From Nannocystis exedens (GTDB lineage Bacteria; Myxococcota_A; Polyangia; Nannocystales; Nannocystaceae), in contig NZ_NETK01000001.1 of assembly GCF_002343915.1 (NCBI RefSeq), positions 9,004,001 to 9,068,000 on the forward strand: DNA of 64,000 nt. The letters are read 5' to 3'. The notes beneath the pieces were generated by a model. It saw only the letters and a list, made by a program, of their open reading frames with translations, searched no databases and was not told where the DNA came from. The position numbers were made by a program, and so were the translations under genes. This document shows, piece after piece, positions 46,299 to 56,359 of the stretch (its first letter is position 1; the number at the start of each line of letters is the position of its first letter).

Positions 46299-48092
46299 TC
46301 AGTAGCGCCAGCTCGTGGTGTCGGCGCCGGGTGGGGCGGTGCGGAGGAAGTGGTCGACGAGCAGTGGGATGAAGCGTGAATGATAGGTGAGGCGGGACTC
46401 GAAGTTCATGTGGTCGCGGTCGCCGCTCCAGCAGTGGCCGTCGCCGTGTCCGTAGGCGACGTGCCATTCGGGCGGTGGGTCGAGCTCGCGCATGCGCGCC
46501 TCGATCAGGCGGACCGAGCGTTCGAGGTAGTACGTGTCCATGTCGCCGGTGTTGAGCCACAACTTGCCGCGCAGCTTGGGCGCGAGCCGGGCCCAGTCGC
46601 GGGTGATGATGTGGCCGATGTCGTAGTGCTCGTGCCAGTGGGCCGCGACCTCGCGGTCGATGACGCCGGTCTGCTTGTCGAAGATCCGGCGGGGATAGCC
46701 GTCGGGGCCGACCGGCGAGTACACGGCCTCCCAGATGTCGAATTGCTGGCCCGAGCGCGAGCGGGTGCCGAGCGCGAGCTCGAGGCGGTTGTCCTGTTCG
46801 ACCAGGCTGCGGGCGGTGCCGTCGGCGCGGCGCGAGCCGATCCGCGGCGTGCGGCGGAACGGGCCGACGGCGTAATACGCGTTCTCGTCGGCGTAGATGT
46901 CGATCGTCACGTACGCGCGGAAGTCGAGCGGGTCGGGGCAATTGCCGACCGCGCCGTTGTACTCGTCGGGGTAGAGCACCTGCGCCGCGATCGCCTCCCA
47001 GCCGCCGGTCGATCCGCCGTACAGGCCGCGCGCCCATGCCCCGAGGCCGCGGAATTGCTGCTCGAGATGCGGGACCAGCTCGTGGGTGATCGCGTCGCCG
47101 TACGGCCCGAGGTTCTGGGAATTCACCGCGTACGAATCGTCGTAGTACGGGTTCGCGTGCTCGAGCTGCACCAGGATCACGCGCGGGAAGTCCGGTCCGG
47201 TCCACTGCTGGTGGAATCGATAGCCTGCCTCCTGGACCATGCGCTCGTAGCCGAGGCGCGCGCACGCGGGGCCGTGGCCGTTCGGGCACTCGCGCGCGAG
47301 GCCCTCGCGGTCGACCGGCGGCAGCCCAGGATCCGGCGGCGTCTCGCGGTAGCCGGCCAATTCACGGCCGAAGTGCGAGTGGTAGATCATCAGGGGATAG
47401 CGGGCCTCGGGGTGTGTGTCCCAGCCCTCCGGCAGCAGCACGCGGGCGCCGAGCTTCGTGCTCCGCCCCCAGAAAGTGGTGAGCAGCGGGCTCTCGAGCT
47501 CGACGTGTCGCAGCAGCCGCGTGTCGGTCACAGGCGGCAGCGGCGAGATCACCTGGTCGAGCTCGAGCGCCAGCTCGGTCGCGCCGCCCGGCTCGATCCG
47601 GACATGCTGCGGGGCGGAGATCAGGTTGCCCGGCGCGCGGTTCCACTGCTGCCCCTCGCCGCGGTCGGGGGGCAGCGACACCACGTGGCCGTCGGCCCGG
47701 CGGAACGTCTCGTAGCGGTGCAGCACGGCCTGCGCGCGGTACTCCCCGGCCGGCAGCGCGGCCCAGTCGGCGAGCGGGTAACCGGCGACGTCGCCGGCCA
47801 GCGCGATCGGCTGTCCCGAAGGCCAGCCCTCGACGTCGAGCCCGAACACCTGCGCCGTGTGGTCGTCGTCGCCGACCATGAACCGCGGCTCCTGCTCGCC
47901 GCCGGCCGCCAGCAGGACCAGGAGGCGGCCCTGCAGCGGCCCGTCGACCAGGCCCGGGCGCACGCGCATGGTGACCTTCGCGCTCGAGGCCGCCGCGGGT
48001 TTCGGGGCGGGCGTCGTCGGCCCGCAGATCTGCGCGGGCGGGGACGCGGGTTGACACGCGAGCAGTGCGAGCAGGGCGAGGGCGGCGCGCAT
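46299..48092 (-). CDS. Lipoprotein esterase (alpha/beta fold, Esterase-D-like)
   Basis: A predicted lipoprotein (MRAALALLALLACQPAS). Residues 230 onward show an alpha/beta esterase: ARVLLPEGWDTHPEARYPLM, IYHSHFGRELAG, VILVQLEHANPYYDDSYAVN, the nucleophile loop LYGGSTGGWEAIAAQ, NTGDMDTYYLERSVRLIEAR and a C-terminal YGHGDGHCW with the likely catalytic His. The N-terminal 200 residues are beta-rich (MRVRPGLVDGPLQGRLLVLL; PLADWAALPAGEYRAQAVLH). This architecture is common in secreted carbohydrate- or peptide-ester hydrolases. The start is 48092 or an ATG five codons upstream. Confidence 0.8.
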   Translation of the reverse strand: MRAALALLALLACQPASPPAQICGPTTPAPKPAAASSAKVTMRVRPGLVDGPLQGRLLVLLAAGGEQEPRFMVGDDDHTAQVFGLDVEGWPSGQPIALAGDVAGYPLADWAALPAGEYRAQAVLHRYETFRRADGHVVSLPPDRGEGQQWNRAPGNLISAPQHVRIEPGGATELALELDQVISPLPPVTDTRLLRHVELESPLLTTFWGRSTKLGARVLLPEGWDTHPEARYPLMIYHSHFGRELAGYRETPPDPGLPPVDREGLARECPNGHGPACARLGYERMVQEAGYRFHQQWTGPDFPRVILVQLEHANPYYDDSYAVNSQNLGPYGDAITHELVPHLEQQFRGLGAWARGLYGGSTGGWEAIAAQVLYPDEYNGAVGNCPDPLDFRAYVTIDIYADENAYYAVGPFRRTPRIGSRRADGTARSLVEQDNRLELALGTRSRSGQQFDIWEAVYSPVGPDGYPRRIFDKQTGVIDREVAAHWHEHYDIGHIITRDWARLAPKLRGKLWLNTGDMDTYYLERSVRLIEARMRELDPPPEWHVAYGHGDGHCWSGDRDHMNFESRLTYHSRFIPLLVDHFLRTAPPGADTTSWRY

Positions 48093-48409
48093 GGCCCTCG
48101 GGACCATACCACCACGACGTCCGCGGCAGCGCCGCGGCGGACTCACGCGCCGGATCCCGCGTCGAGGCTGAGAGGCGCGGCCTGGAGCCCGCTGCCGTCC
48201 GGGCGGCGATGTTCGATTCCGAGTCGAGCTCCGATAGCGAGCGGCGCTGCTCCCCGCCGGCCGGCCGCTGCCGCCGGGCCGCGGCCGCGCGCGTGTCCGA
48301 AGGGCACGGGACCACGTCGGTCTCGCGTTCTGGCGGATGCCTTGTCCGACCCCTCGGCGTCGCGCAGGAAGTCGGCCGCATGAGTCTGCACGCACTCGGG
48401 CTGTCAAAG
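48093..48409. other. Intergenic region between the esterase and the group II intron
   Basis: No gene is supported. A TGTCCGAAGGGCA sequence at about 48295 is an imperfect relative of the hairpin group. The intron 5' end is probably in the right part of this stretch or a little beyond it. Confidence 0.3.
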
Positions 48410-48566
48410 ATCAAGGTCGAGCCCCTGGCGAGGGCAACCACAGCGCGAGCCGGAAGGGCAGCAGGACGTCGGAGCGCCTCGTAGTACCGGAGAAGCAGGG
48501 GAACCCGCCCCACGGGGACCCGGCGGAGGGAAGGGGGCGCCTTGCCAGAGAACCGAGGAGGGAAAG

Positions 48567-49926
48567 ATGCCGGGAACATCGGAACCCATCCGCATCTCAA
48601 CGAAACAAGATCGGATAGCGGAACTTGCGAGGCAGATCCAGGGCGCGGCGCTGAGGACGCTGGCGCACAACATCGACCGCGAGTGGCTGAAGGCGGCCCA
48701 CGCCGTGACGCGCAAGGACGCGGCGGCGGGAGTCGACGGTACGACGGCCAAGGACTACGAGCGGGACCTCGAGGCCAACCTCGAGCGGCTGCTCGACGCC
48801 GCGAAGGCGGGAACCTATCGAGCCCCGCCGGTGCGGCGTGTGCTGATCCCGAAGGGTGAGGGCAAGATGCGGCCGCTCGGGATCCCGACGCACGAGGACA
48901 AGGTCCTTCAGCGGGCGGTGGCGATGGTGCTGGAGCCGATCTACGAGCAGGAGTTCTACGACTTCTCGTAAGGCTTCCGGCCGGGGCGCTCGGCGCACCA
49001 GGCGCTCGAGGACCTGTGGCAGGGACTCATGCAAAAGAGGATCGGATGGGTGCTGGACGTCGACGTCCAGAACTTTTTCGACACCCTCGACCATCAAATC
49101 TGCCGGGATCTGCTCAGCAAACGGGTGAGTTGCGGGGTGATCCAGCGCCTCGTCGGCAAGTGGCTCAATGCGCGTGCTCGAGGGCGGCGTCGTGCGACGT
49201 AGCGATGTGGGCACCCCGCAGGGGGGCGTGATCTCACCGATGCTGGCGAACATCTACCTGCACGAGGTGCTCGACAAGTGGTGGGTCGGCGAAGTCCTGC
49301 CGCGCATGCGCGGCGAGGCATTTCTGATCCGCTTCGCGGATGACTTTGTCATCTGCTTCGAGCACAAGGACGACGCGAGGAGGGTCCAGGTGGCGTTGGC
49401 GCAGCGCTTCGCTCGCTACGGCCTGACCCTGCACCCTGGGAAGACCCGCCTCTTGCCATTCCGCCGTTCGCGCGATGGAGGGGTAGAGGAGCGCAGCCCA
49501 GGAACGACGAGGTCGTTCGACTTCCTCGGCTTCACCCACGATTGGGGGAAGTCCAGGAGCGCCGGGATGGTCGTCAAGCGAGCCACGATGAGGTCGCGCT
49601 TCACTCGGACGGTACGGGCGATCGCTGAGAGGCTTCGCCAGCACATGCGCGAGACCTTGACCCATCACGCCAAGAGCATCGGCGCCAAGCTCAAGGGGTT
49701 CGACTCGTACTACGGAATTACCGGGAACGGCTCGGCCTTGAAGCGCCTGCGCTACGTGATCGAGAGGGTGTGGTGGAAGATCCTCTGCAGGCGCTCCCAG
49801 AAGGGCTATGTCCTCTGGGAGGGGTTCTACGGTGGGATTTTGAAGAGGTTCCCCATGCCTCCGCCGCGGGTTGTGCATTCCGTGTACACGCAGCGAACCT
49901 CTGGCAAGAAGAGCCGGATGCGGTAG
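48567..49926 (+). pseudogene. Group II intron reverse transcriptase/maturase, broken
   Basis: The protein reads TKQDRIAELARQIQGAALRT, AGVDGTTAKDYERDLE, RRVLIPKGEGKMRPLGIPT, then a TAA at 48969 replaces the expected codon before GFRPGRSAHQAL. Reading continues through VLDVDVQNFFDTLDHQIC and WLNA, where one extra base shifts the frame at about 49168. It continues GGVVRRSDVGTPQGGVISPM, a polymerase site with FADD instead of YADD, the thumb/maturase region and RTSGKKSRMR. One nonsense and one frameshift mutation make it a pseudogene. Confidence 0.85.
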
Positions 49927-49945
49927 TTCCGCACGTGCGGATCTG
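49911..49945 (+). ncRNA. Group II intron domain V
   Basis: The sequence GAGCCGGATGCGGTAGTTCC followed by GCACGTGCGGATCTG fits the catalytic domain V consensus, with the AGC catalytic triad and a GC-rich hairpin. It overlaps the last codons of the reverse transcriptase, as usual in class C introns. Confidence 0.7.
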
Positions 49946-50045
49946 CGGGGGGAGGCCGCGAGGTGCTCACACGGGCGCCGCCGAGCGCCCGGCAAGTCTC
50001 AGGACCTCGCGGTCTCCCTACCCGACACGGCGCGGCTGGCCCGGA

Positions 50046-50425
50046 CTACACCGGCGGGGCATGGTCGGCGAGCGTGACGGCGCGGAAGACGTTGGCGGCG
50101 AGGCGCTGCTGAGCGTCCTCGTGCTCGCGGGTCTGCTTCCAGAAGGCGGGAGCGAGCTCGAGGACACGGCTCCTGGGCCAGGACGGCAGGACGCAGAGGA
50201 GGTCGCGCAGGTAAGCCCAGGGTTGGATGCCGTGGAGCTGGCAGCTGGCCAGGAGGGACACGAAGAGCGTGTTGGTGCGGGCGCCCTCGTCGCTGCCGAG
50301 GAACAGCCAGTTTTTCGGCCGAGGACCTCGCGGCGGAGGTTCCGCTCGCTCACGTTGTTGTCGAGCGGCAGACGTCCGTCTGCGAGAAAGCGCCCGGGAC
50401 ATTCGTCAAAAGTCCCAGTGGACAT
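50046..50425 (-). pseudogene. IS66-family transposase C-terminal fragment
   Basis: Only the last 120 residues remain. The first frame reads FLADGRLPLDNNVSERNLRR (the DNN.SER motif of IS66 TnpC), then EVLGRK. A missing A in a short A-run moves the rest to the neighbouring frame: NWLFLGSDEGARTNTLFVSL, QLHGIQPWAYLRDLLCVLP. The upstream end abuts an IS21-like end sequence at 50397-50434. Clearly a dead remnant. Confidence 0.8.
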
Positions 50426-50434
50426 TTCGGCGGC
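50397..50434. repeat. IS end-like sequence (TGTCCACTGGGACTTTTGAC)
   Basis: Read on the minus strand it contains TGTCCACTGGGACTTTTGAC followed by a second TGTCC. A close copy is at 59943-59981. I associate this wording with ends of IS21-type elements; the element itself is absent at both sites. Confidence 0.5.
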
Positions 50435-50668
50435 GGCGACTGGCGCTCACCGACGCACGGGGCATGACTCCCGCGGGGCCCCTGGTGTTCGAGATGTTCG
50501 CGGCGGGCCTCGCGGACAAGAGGGTGAGGTGCGACGCCACGCGTTCGTCCGTTGGAACGATCTCGACGCACGCGAGCTCGTCGCCGAGATGACGAAGGCC
50601 GTGGCGACCCGCGAGGGTAAGGCGGCGACCTCGACAGCGGCCGCGCTGGTCTCCTATCATGCCGGGCG
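50435..50668. other. Possible gene relic upstream of the kinase gene
   Basis: Two plus-strand frames are locally protein-like (GPLVFEMFAAGLADKR, then FVRWNDLDARELVAEMTKAV in the next frame), suggesting a short fragment with a frameshift. No family is recognised. The kinase promoter must also lie here. Confidence 0.25.
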
Positions 50669-53600
50669 ATGATCTCCAACAGCGACGAGACTGTCCCACC
50701 GGACGCTCCGCCGCGGCTTGCGTTGTCGACGGGGGGGGTTCCGGCGAGCGACGACACACGCACCGGCGAAGAGGCGCCGCGGCGGGGTGAGCACGACGCG
50801 GACCCCGACCGCGGCACAATCATTAAGCGCTACATCGTGCTATACAAGCTCGGCGCCGGCGGGATGGGGATCGTGCTGGCGGCCTACGATCCGGAGCTCG
50901 ACCGCAAGGTCGCGCTCAAGCTGTTGCGGCCGCGCGCCCACGCGGGCGCCGATCTGATGCACGCGTCGATCCGCCTGCACCGCGAGGCGTTGGCGCTCGC
51001 GCGGCTCAACCACGGCAACATCGTCGCGGTGCACGACGTCGGGATCCATCGCGACCGTGTGTTCGTGGCGATGGAGTTCGTCGAGGGGCGGACGCTCGGC
51101 GCTTGGTTGCGCGCGGAGACCCGCGGCTGGCGCGAGATCGTGCGGGTGTTCGAGCAGGCCGGGCGCGGGCTGGCGCACGCGCACGAGAAGGGACTCGTGC
51201 ACCGCGACTTCAAGCCGGACAACCTGATGATTGGCGCCGACGGCCGGGTGCGCGTGATGGACTTTGGGATAGCGCGCACCGACGACGGCGATCCCGACGA
51301 CGGGCGCACGGCGCCCAACGACGCGCTCGTGGCGAGCAACGGCGTGCTCGCGGCGCCGCTGACCCACACCGGCACGCTGCTCGGGACCCCGGCGTATATG
51401 TCCCCCGAGCAACTGCGTGGCGAGCAGGCGACCGCGCACTCCGACCAGTTCAGCTTCTGTGTCGCGCTGTACGAGGCGCTGTACGGCGAGCGGCCGTTCG
51501 CGGGCGACAGCCTGGCGGAGCTGGCGGCCGCGGTCGCGCACGGGCGCCTGCGCGCGCCGTCGCGCGCAGGGAGCGTGCCAGGCTGGCTGCGCGCCGCGGT
51601 GGTCCGCGGGCTCGCCGCCGAGCGAGAGCGGCGCTGGCCGGCGATGCCGGCGTTGCTGGCGGCACTGGCCGACGACCCGTTGCCGGGCCGGCGCCGGCGG
51701 GCGCTCGGCGGGGTCACGGCAGTGCTGCTCGGCTTCGGCGTGTACAGCGGGTTCGCGGCGATGCAGGCCGACGGCCGCGCCTGCGCTGGGATGGCGGACA
51801 GGCTGATCGGGATCTGGGACATGGACCGCCGCGCCGCGATCGAGCGCGCGATCGTCGGCAAGAACGTCAGCTACGCGCAAGACACCTGGGAGCGCGTCGG
51901 CTCGCTGCTGGACGACTACACGGAGCGCTGGGTGGCGATGCGGACCGAGGCGTGCGAGGCGACCCGCCGCGGCGAACAGTCGGGCGAGCTGCTCGACCTG
52001 CGCATGGCCTGCTTCGACGATCGGCTCGCCCACGTGCGCACGACGCTCGATCAGCTCGCGGCCGCGGACGCGACGGTGGTCAAGCAGGCGGTGTCGGTGG
52101 TGCTCGGCCTGCCGCGCCTCGAGCGGTGCGCTGACAAGGAAGCGCTGACGGCCGAGGTGCGGCCGCCGGAGGACCCGGTGACGGCGCTGAAGGTGGCGGC
52201 GCTGGACCAGCGCCTGGTTGAGGCCGAGGCGATGGAGCGGGCCGGCAAGATCGGCGACGGCCTCGTGGTCGCCGAGCAGGTGGCGTTGTCCGCCGAAACT
52301 CTCGCGTACGAGCCGCTGCGCGCGCGGGCGCTGCTGCGCCGGGGCTCGCTGCTCGCGCGCGACGGGGACTTCAAGAACGCGGAGGAACGGCTCGCGGAGG
52401 CGTTCCACGCGGCGATCGCCTCGCGCATGACCTCGCAGGCCGCGCTTGCGGCCGCGCGGCTGGTCGAAGTCGTGGGCGTCCGTCTCGCTCGCTTCCAGGA
52501 CGGCCGGCGCTGGGGCGAGCACGCCGACTCGCTGACCCGCGCGGCGGCGTCGGACGAGCTCCGGGGGCTGTACTTCCACCACGCAGGCACCCTGGCGTGG
52601 CAGGACGGCAAGTACGTGGAGGCGCGCGAGTTGCTGGACCGCGCGCTCGCGCTGCGCGAAAAGGTCCTCGGCCCCGATCACCCCGACACGTCGACGACGC
52701 TCGCCAACCTCGGCAACTTGTCCCTGGCGACAGGCGACCGCGACGCGGCGCGAGTGTTCCACGAGCGCTCGCTGGCAATCAAGGAGCGGGCGCTCGGCCC
52801 GAACCACCCCGACGTCGCCAGGAGCCTGGTCGGGCTCGGCATCGCCACCGAATCGTATGCGGCGTCGCACCGTCACCTGGAGCGCGCGCTCGCCGTCTCC
52901 GAGGCGGCATTCGGCCCCGACCACCCCGACGTCGGCAACGCGCTGCTGCACCTCGGCGTACTCGCGTCTGCCGAGGGGAAGCTCGACGAATCCCGCGATT
53001 ACTACGAGCGCGCGCTCGCCAACCAGGAGCGCTCGCTCGGGCGCGATCAAGCGAGCGTGGCGACCATCCTCCACAATCTCGGCGAGATCACGGCGGCGAT
53101 AGGCCATTACGCGGAGGCGCGCGGGTACCATGAGCGCGCGTTCGCCATCACGGAGAAAGGGCTGGGCCCCGAGCACAGCAAGTTCGCCGACTCGCTCTGT
53201 TACCTCGGCAACATGGCGACGCTCGAGGGGAAATTCGCGGAGGCGCGGCAGTACCATGAGCGCGCGCTCGCCATCATGGAGAAGGCAACGGGCTCCGAGC
53301 ACGTGGTGATCCCGCTGCTCGGCCTGGGCGATGTCGCGTTCGCCGAGGGGAAGTTCGCCGAGGCGCGCGGGTACTTCGCACGCGCGCTGCCCATCTGGGA
53401 GAAGAGCAGGGGCCCCGACAGCCGCCGTGTCGCCGACGTCCAGGTCCGGCTCGGCCACGTCGCAACGTCCGAGGGGCACCACGACGAGGCCCGCGCCGGC
53501 CTCGAGCGCGCGCTGGCCGTGTACGAGGGCACGCTGGCCCCGGATCACCCGGACATCGCGGCCGCGCTGCTGCCCCTCGGCAAGGCGCTAATCGGGGAGG

Positions 53601-53860
53601 GCAAGCCGGTCGCGGCGGTGCCACTGCTCGAGCGGGCGCTGGCGATCCGCGGCGCCCGCGAGGGCGACCCCGTAGACCTCGCCGAGCTGCGCTTCACCCT
53701 CGCCCGCGCGCTGTGGGACAGCCCGGACGGCCAGGGCCGCGACCGCACGCGCGCGTGGGAACTGGCGCGCCTCGCTCGCCCGCCGCTCGCGACGGCCGGC
53801 GAGCGGACGGCGCGGACGCTCGACGCGCTCGACGCGTGGGTGCGTGCCAGGCCGGGCTGA
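50669..53860 (+). CDS. Serine/threonine protein kinase with C-terminal tetratricopeptide repeats
   Basis: A 1063-residue signalling kinase. The Hanks-type domain has the glycine loop LGAGGMGIV (residues 61-69), the ATP lysine Lys84 in KVALKLL, HRDFKPDN with catalytic Asp180, and DFG with Asp198, then GTPAYMSPEQLRGE. One membrane helix near residues 345-366 (GVTAVLLGFGVYSGFAAM) separates it from a large outside part: a helical region followed by about ten TPR units of 42 residues (EARELLDRALALREKVLGPD; HPDTSTTLANLGNLSLATGD), the kinesin-light-chain type. All catalytic residues are present. This layout is very common in myxobacteria. No neighbour gives its target. Confidence 0.93.
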   Translation: MISNSDETVPPDAPPRLALSTGGVPASDDTRTGEEAPRRGEHDADPDRGTIIKRYIVLYKLGAGGMGIVLAAYDPELDRKVALKLLRPRAHAGADLMHASIRLHREALALARLNHGNIVAVHDVGIHRDRVFVAMEFVEGRTLGAWLRAETRGWREIVRVFEQAGRGLAHAHEKGLVHRDFKPDNLMIGADGRVRVMDFGIARTDDGDPDDGRTAPNDALVASNGVLAAPLTHTGTLLGTPAYMSPEQLRGEQATAHSDQFSFCVALYEALYGERPFAGDSLAELAAAVAHGRLRAPSRAGSVPGWLRAAVVRGLAAERERRWPAMPALLAALADDPLPGRRRRALGGVTAVLLGFGVYSGFAAMQADGRACAGMADRLIGIWDMDRRAAIERAIVGKNVSYAQDTWERVGSLLDDYTERWVAMRTEACEATRRGEQSGELLDLRMACFDDRLAHVRTTLDQLAAADATVVKQAVSVVLGLPRLERCADKEALTAEVRPPEDPVTALKVAALDQRLVEAEAMERAGKIGDGLVVAEQVALSAETLAYEPLRARALLRRGSLLARDGDFKNAEERLAEAFHAAIASRMTSQAALAAARLVEVVGVRLARFQDGRRWGEHADSLTRAAASDELRGLYFHHAGTLAWQDGKYVEARELLDRALALREKVLGPDHPDTSTTLANLGNLSLATGDRDAARVFHERSLAIKERALGPNHPDVARSLVGLGIATESYAASHRHLERALAVSEAAFGPDHPDVGNALLHLGVLASAEGKLDESRDYYERALANQERSLGRDQASVATILHNLGEITAAIGHYAEARGYHERAFAITEKGLGPEHSKFADSLCYLGNMATLEGKFAEARQYHERALAIMEKATGSEHVVIPLLGLGDVAFAEGKFAEARGYFARALPIWEKSRGPDSRRVADVQVRLGHVATSEGHHDEARAGLERALAVYEGTLAPDHPDIAAALLPLGKALIGEGKPVAAVPLLERALAIRGAREGDPVDLAELRFTLARALWDSPDGQGRDRTRAWELARLARPPLATAGERTARTLDALDAWVRARPG

Positions 53861-53873
53861 GCTCGGCTCGCGT

Positions 53874-54020
53874 GATGAGGAATGCATCAAGAAGCAGGTC
53901 GACAACTACCACGAGAAGGGCGCCAACATTCCTCCCGACGAGCCGACCTGCCAGGCGAGCGAGCAAAGCCGCTACACGGGACCTTCCGATTCCGAGTCCA
54001 GAAGCAGGAAACGAAAGTGA
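53874..54020 (+). pseudogene. 48-codon coding tail without start, possible toxin C-terminus remnant
   Basis: The frame DEECIKKQVDNYHEKGANIP then PDEPTCQASEQSRYTGPSDS ends in a basic SRKRK and a stop 7 bases before the next ATG. It has no start codon or upstream domain; the kinase gene precedes it. The look and position (a polar, Lys/Cys-containing tail directly before a small gene) are what one expects of the last part of a polymorphic toxin. Identification is tentative. Confidence 0.35.
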
Positions 54021-54594
54021 CAAGCACATGAGCAACCCTGCAAACTTCGACACGGCGAAACCGGCCTTCGAGCAGGTCGTGTTCTTCGCTGACGGCGTTG
54101 TGATCGACGAATCGACGGCGGCGTTCGCGGCTGGCTTTGTCGACGCGCCGGATGTGGCCACGTCGCGGGTCCTCTGGCGGTTCGATGATGGATGGGCGTC
54201 CGATGATGTCGAGCACGACTTCGTCGTTTGCCTCGCCTTCTCGATGGCCCGCAACCAAGTGTTCGGGCTGGGACGAAACGGTTGGGTCCGCTCTTCGGGC
54301 GGAGCCGGAGTAAGTTTCGAATTCGATTCGATCTGCGGCGAGTACACTGACGTGGAGATCCTCGGGGCCAGCGATCGCGGTGTGATGTCGCGCATCCGAG
54401 CTATCTGCGACAGCGTATTCGCTTGCGGCTGGGGCTCCCAGATCTACAAGCTGACGGGCGACGAGTGGGTTCCATTCGAACAAGGATTGGTGCCGGGTGC
54501 TCGGCACGGCTTCCTCGACATCAACGGCCCGGCCGAGGACGATTTGCATGCGATCGGGATGGACGGCGTCATAGCGCACTTCGACGGGAAGGCG

Positions 54595-56359
54595 CTAGTC
54601 CGGATTTCTCACCACGGATGGGTGGGGGCCCGCCAAGCGCCTGTCAGGGGGCTTGGTGGAAGGGTGTTGGACGCCGTCGACGTGAGCCGGGAGGTGCGCT
54701 CGTTACGTCCCACTGCTGGCGCGAGATCGAGCTGTTAGATGGATTACAAAGCCGGCTGCGCGTTTGGGGTGACCTGCGCATAAGGACAGACGAGCCCCGG
54801 CGCGCAGCGCGGCGCGCCCTTTGAGTGACGGATGTCGAGGCCGTCAGCGTCTCATGACGTGATGACGGTAAAGGTTCTCGAGGACGCGCCACCACACGTG
54901 CTGGAGCGGGAAGACCGAGCTTAGGGAGACGCGGAGCCTGCGGACCGAGGCGGTGACGATGGCGCCGATCTTGAGCAGCCGCGTGCGGATCGTGGAGACC
55001 TGGGCGTGGGCGAGCTCGGTGCCGGCGAGGGCGATCCGGCGGAGCTCGTTGAGAATCATGTAGGCGACGGACGACAGCCACAGGCGGAGCTGGTTGGCGC
55101 GCAGCGTGTGGGCGCTGGTGCGGTCGGCGAAGAGGCCGAGTTGCTGCTCCTTGATCCGGTTCTCCATGTCCCCACGAGCGCAGTAGAGGTCCTCGTAGAG
55201 CGAGCGCGCGTCGTACTCGTCATGCGAGAGGTTGGTGGCGACGAAGCGCGGGTTCTCCTTGTCCGTCGTGTACTCGGCCTTGCCGACCACCCGGCGCTCT
55301 CGCGACCACGTCCTGTTGGTCTCGTAGCGAAAGTCCTTGAAAACGCGCGCATCCTTGCCGGTCTGCTCGGAGATGGCGCGGGCCTGCTTCATCTCGTCCT
55401 CGAGCTCGGCGATCAGGCGCGAGTTCTTCTGCAGGCCGAGGACGAAGAAGAGGCCGTTGTCCTCGCACCAGCGCATGACCTCGTCGCGGCAGAAGCCGGA
55501 ATCGCCGCGCACGATGATCCGGACGGCCGGCCAGCGAGCGAGGATCTGACTGACGATCCTCTCGAGCTCCTCGACCGCGCCGCTGACTGGCTGCTTGTCG
55601 GCGGTGTTCAGCGCGGCGCCAAGGATGAAGTCGCCGCAGAAGACGTACAGCGGCAGGTAGCAGTAGCTGTCGTAGAAGCCGTGGAAGAAGCGACCCTCCT
55701 GCTTGCCGTGTACGGGGTCGTCCGTCGCGTCGAGATCGAGGACGATCTCGGCGGGCGGCCGATCGTGCGCGGCCAGGAAGGTGTCGACGAAGAGGCGCTG
55801 GATGCCGTGGTCGTCGTAGCTGATCTTCTTGTAGCGCTCGTCGCCGGCCACCGTGGGCTTCGCCAGCTCCAGGCGGTTCAGCGTGCTCTTGCCCGCCAGC
55901 GCATGGCCCCGGTCGCGCACCCGCTTGCGCTGCTCGCCGGTCGGATCGGCCTTGCCTATCGCCAGCGCGAGCAAGGCATCGTCGCGGAGCACGTCGTGGT
56001 CGTTCAGGTCCTCGTAACCACACAGCAGGCCCAGCACGCGCTGCGCGAGCAGTTCCTCGACGGTGTGCTCGATGCGGCTCGGGTCGCGGTGGTCCCGGAA
56101 GCAGGCCGCGAAGTCCCGAAACACACCTGAACTCTTGGTCAGCTCCCGCAGCAACAGCAGGCCCCCGTCCGAGCTGACCCGTCCGCCGTCAAAGGCGGCC
56201 TCGACACGCCTCCGCCCGGCCGGTTGAAAATCGAACTCGGTGCGGATACACCTTGTCGTGTTCCGGCCGTACCCCTGGGTGGTCAGCAATCGTTTCACAC
56301 CCGCTCGAACTCGGGAAGTGCGGCCGGAATTCCTTCCCGTGGTGAGAAATCCGGACTAG
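54595..56359 (-). mobile_element. IS1380-family insertion sequence, 1765 bp
   Basis: Bounded by perfect 23-bp inverted repeats, CTAGTCCGGATTTCTCACC with ACGG following (54595-54617 and 56337-56359). It contains one intact transposase. I could not find an exact target duplication: flanks read AAGGCG on the left and AGCGTC on the right. Confidence 0.85.
54844..56298 (-). CDS. IS1380-family transposase
   Basis: An apparently intact 484-residue DDE transposase: FDGGRVSSDGGLLLLRELTK near the start, the first Asp in VLDLDATDDPVHGKQEGRFF, the second in IIVRGDSGFCRDEVMRWCED, and the Glu in YCARGDMENRIKEQQLGLFA. RLWLSSVAYMILNELRRIAL closes the domain. Length matches IS1380 elements. It carries no frameshift, so the element may be active or recently arrived. 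Confidence 0.9.
   Translation of the reverse strand: MKRLLTTQGYGRNTTRCIRTEFDFQPAGRRRVEAAFDGGRVSSDGGLLLLRELTKSSGVFRDFAACFRDHRDPSRIEHTVEELLAQRVLGLLCGYEDLNDHDVLRDDALLALAIGKADPTGEQRKRVRDRGHALAGKSTLNRLELAKPTVAGDERYKKISYDDHGIQRLFVDTFLAAHDRPPAEIVLDLDATDDPVHGKQEGRFFHGFYDSYCYLPLYVFCGDFILGAALNTADKQPVSGAVEELERIVSQILARWPAVRIIVRGDSGFCRDEVMRWCEDNGLFFVLGLQKNSRLIAELEDEMKQARAISEQTGKDARVFKDFRYETNRTWSRERRVVGKAEYTTDKENPRFVATNLSHDEYDARSLYEDLYCARGDMENRIKEQQLGLFADRTSAHTLRANQLRLWLSSVAYMILNELRRIALAGTELAHAQVSTIRTRLLKIGAIVTASVRRLRVSLSSVFPLQHVWWRVLENLYRHHVMRR

Larger units (their letters stand above)
48410..50025 (+). mobile_element. Degenerate group II intron (bacterial class C-like)
   Basis: Structured GC-rich intron RNA sequence (GGGGAACCCGCCCCACGGGG at about 48492-48511) precedes a reverse-transcriptase frame; domain V follows at 49911-49945 and the 3' end is the typical CCCTACCCGA near 50025. 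The 5' boundary is an estimate. Because its reverse transcriptase is broken it should be immobile, although the RNA could still splice if supplied in trans. Confidence 0.7.

Noticed and set aside
54595..56359. A clean target duplication for the IS1380 element
   Set aside because: Flanks AAGGCG and AGCGTC are similar but not identical in register; I could not support a duplication.
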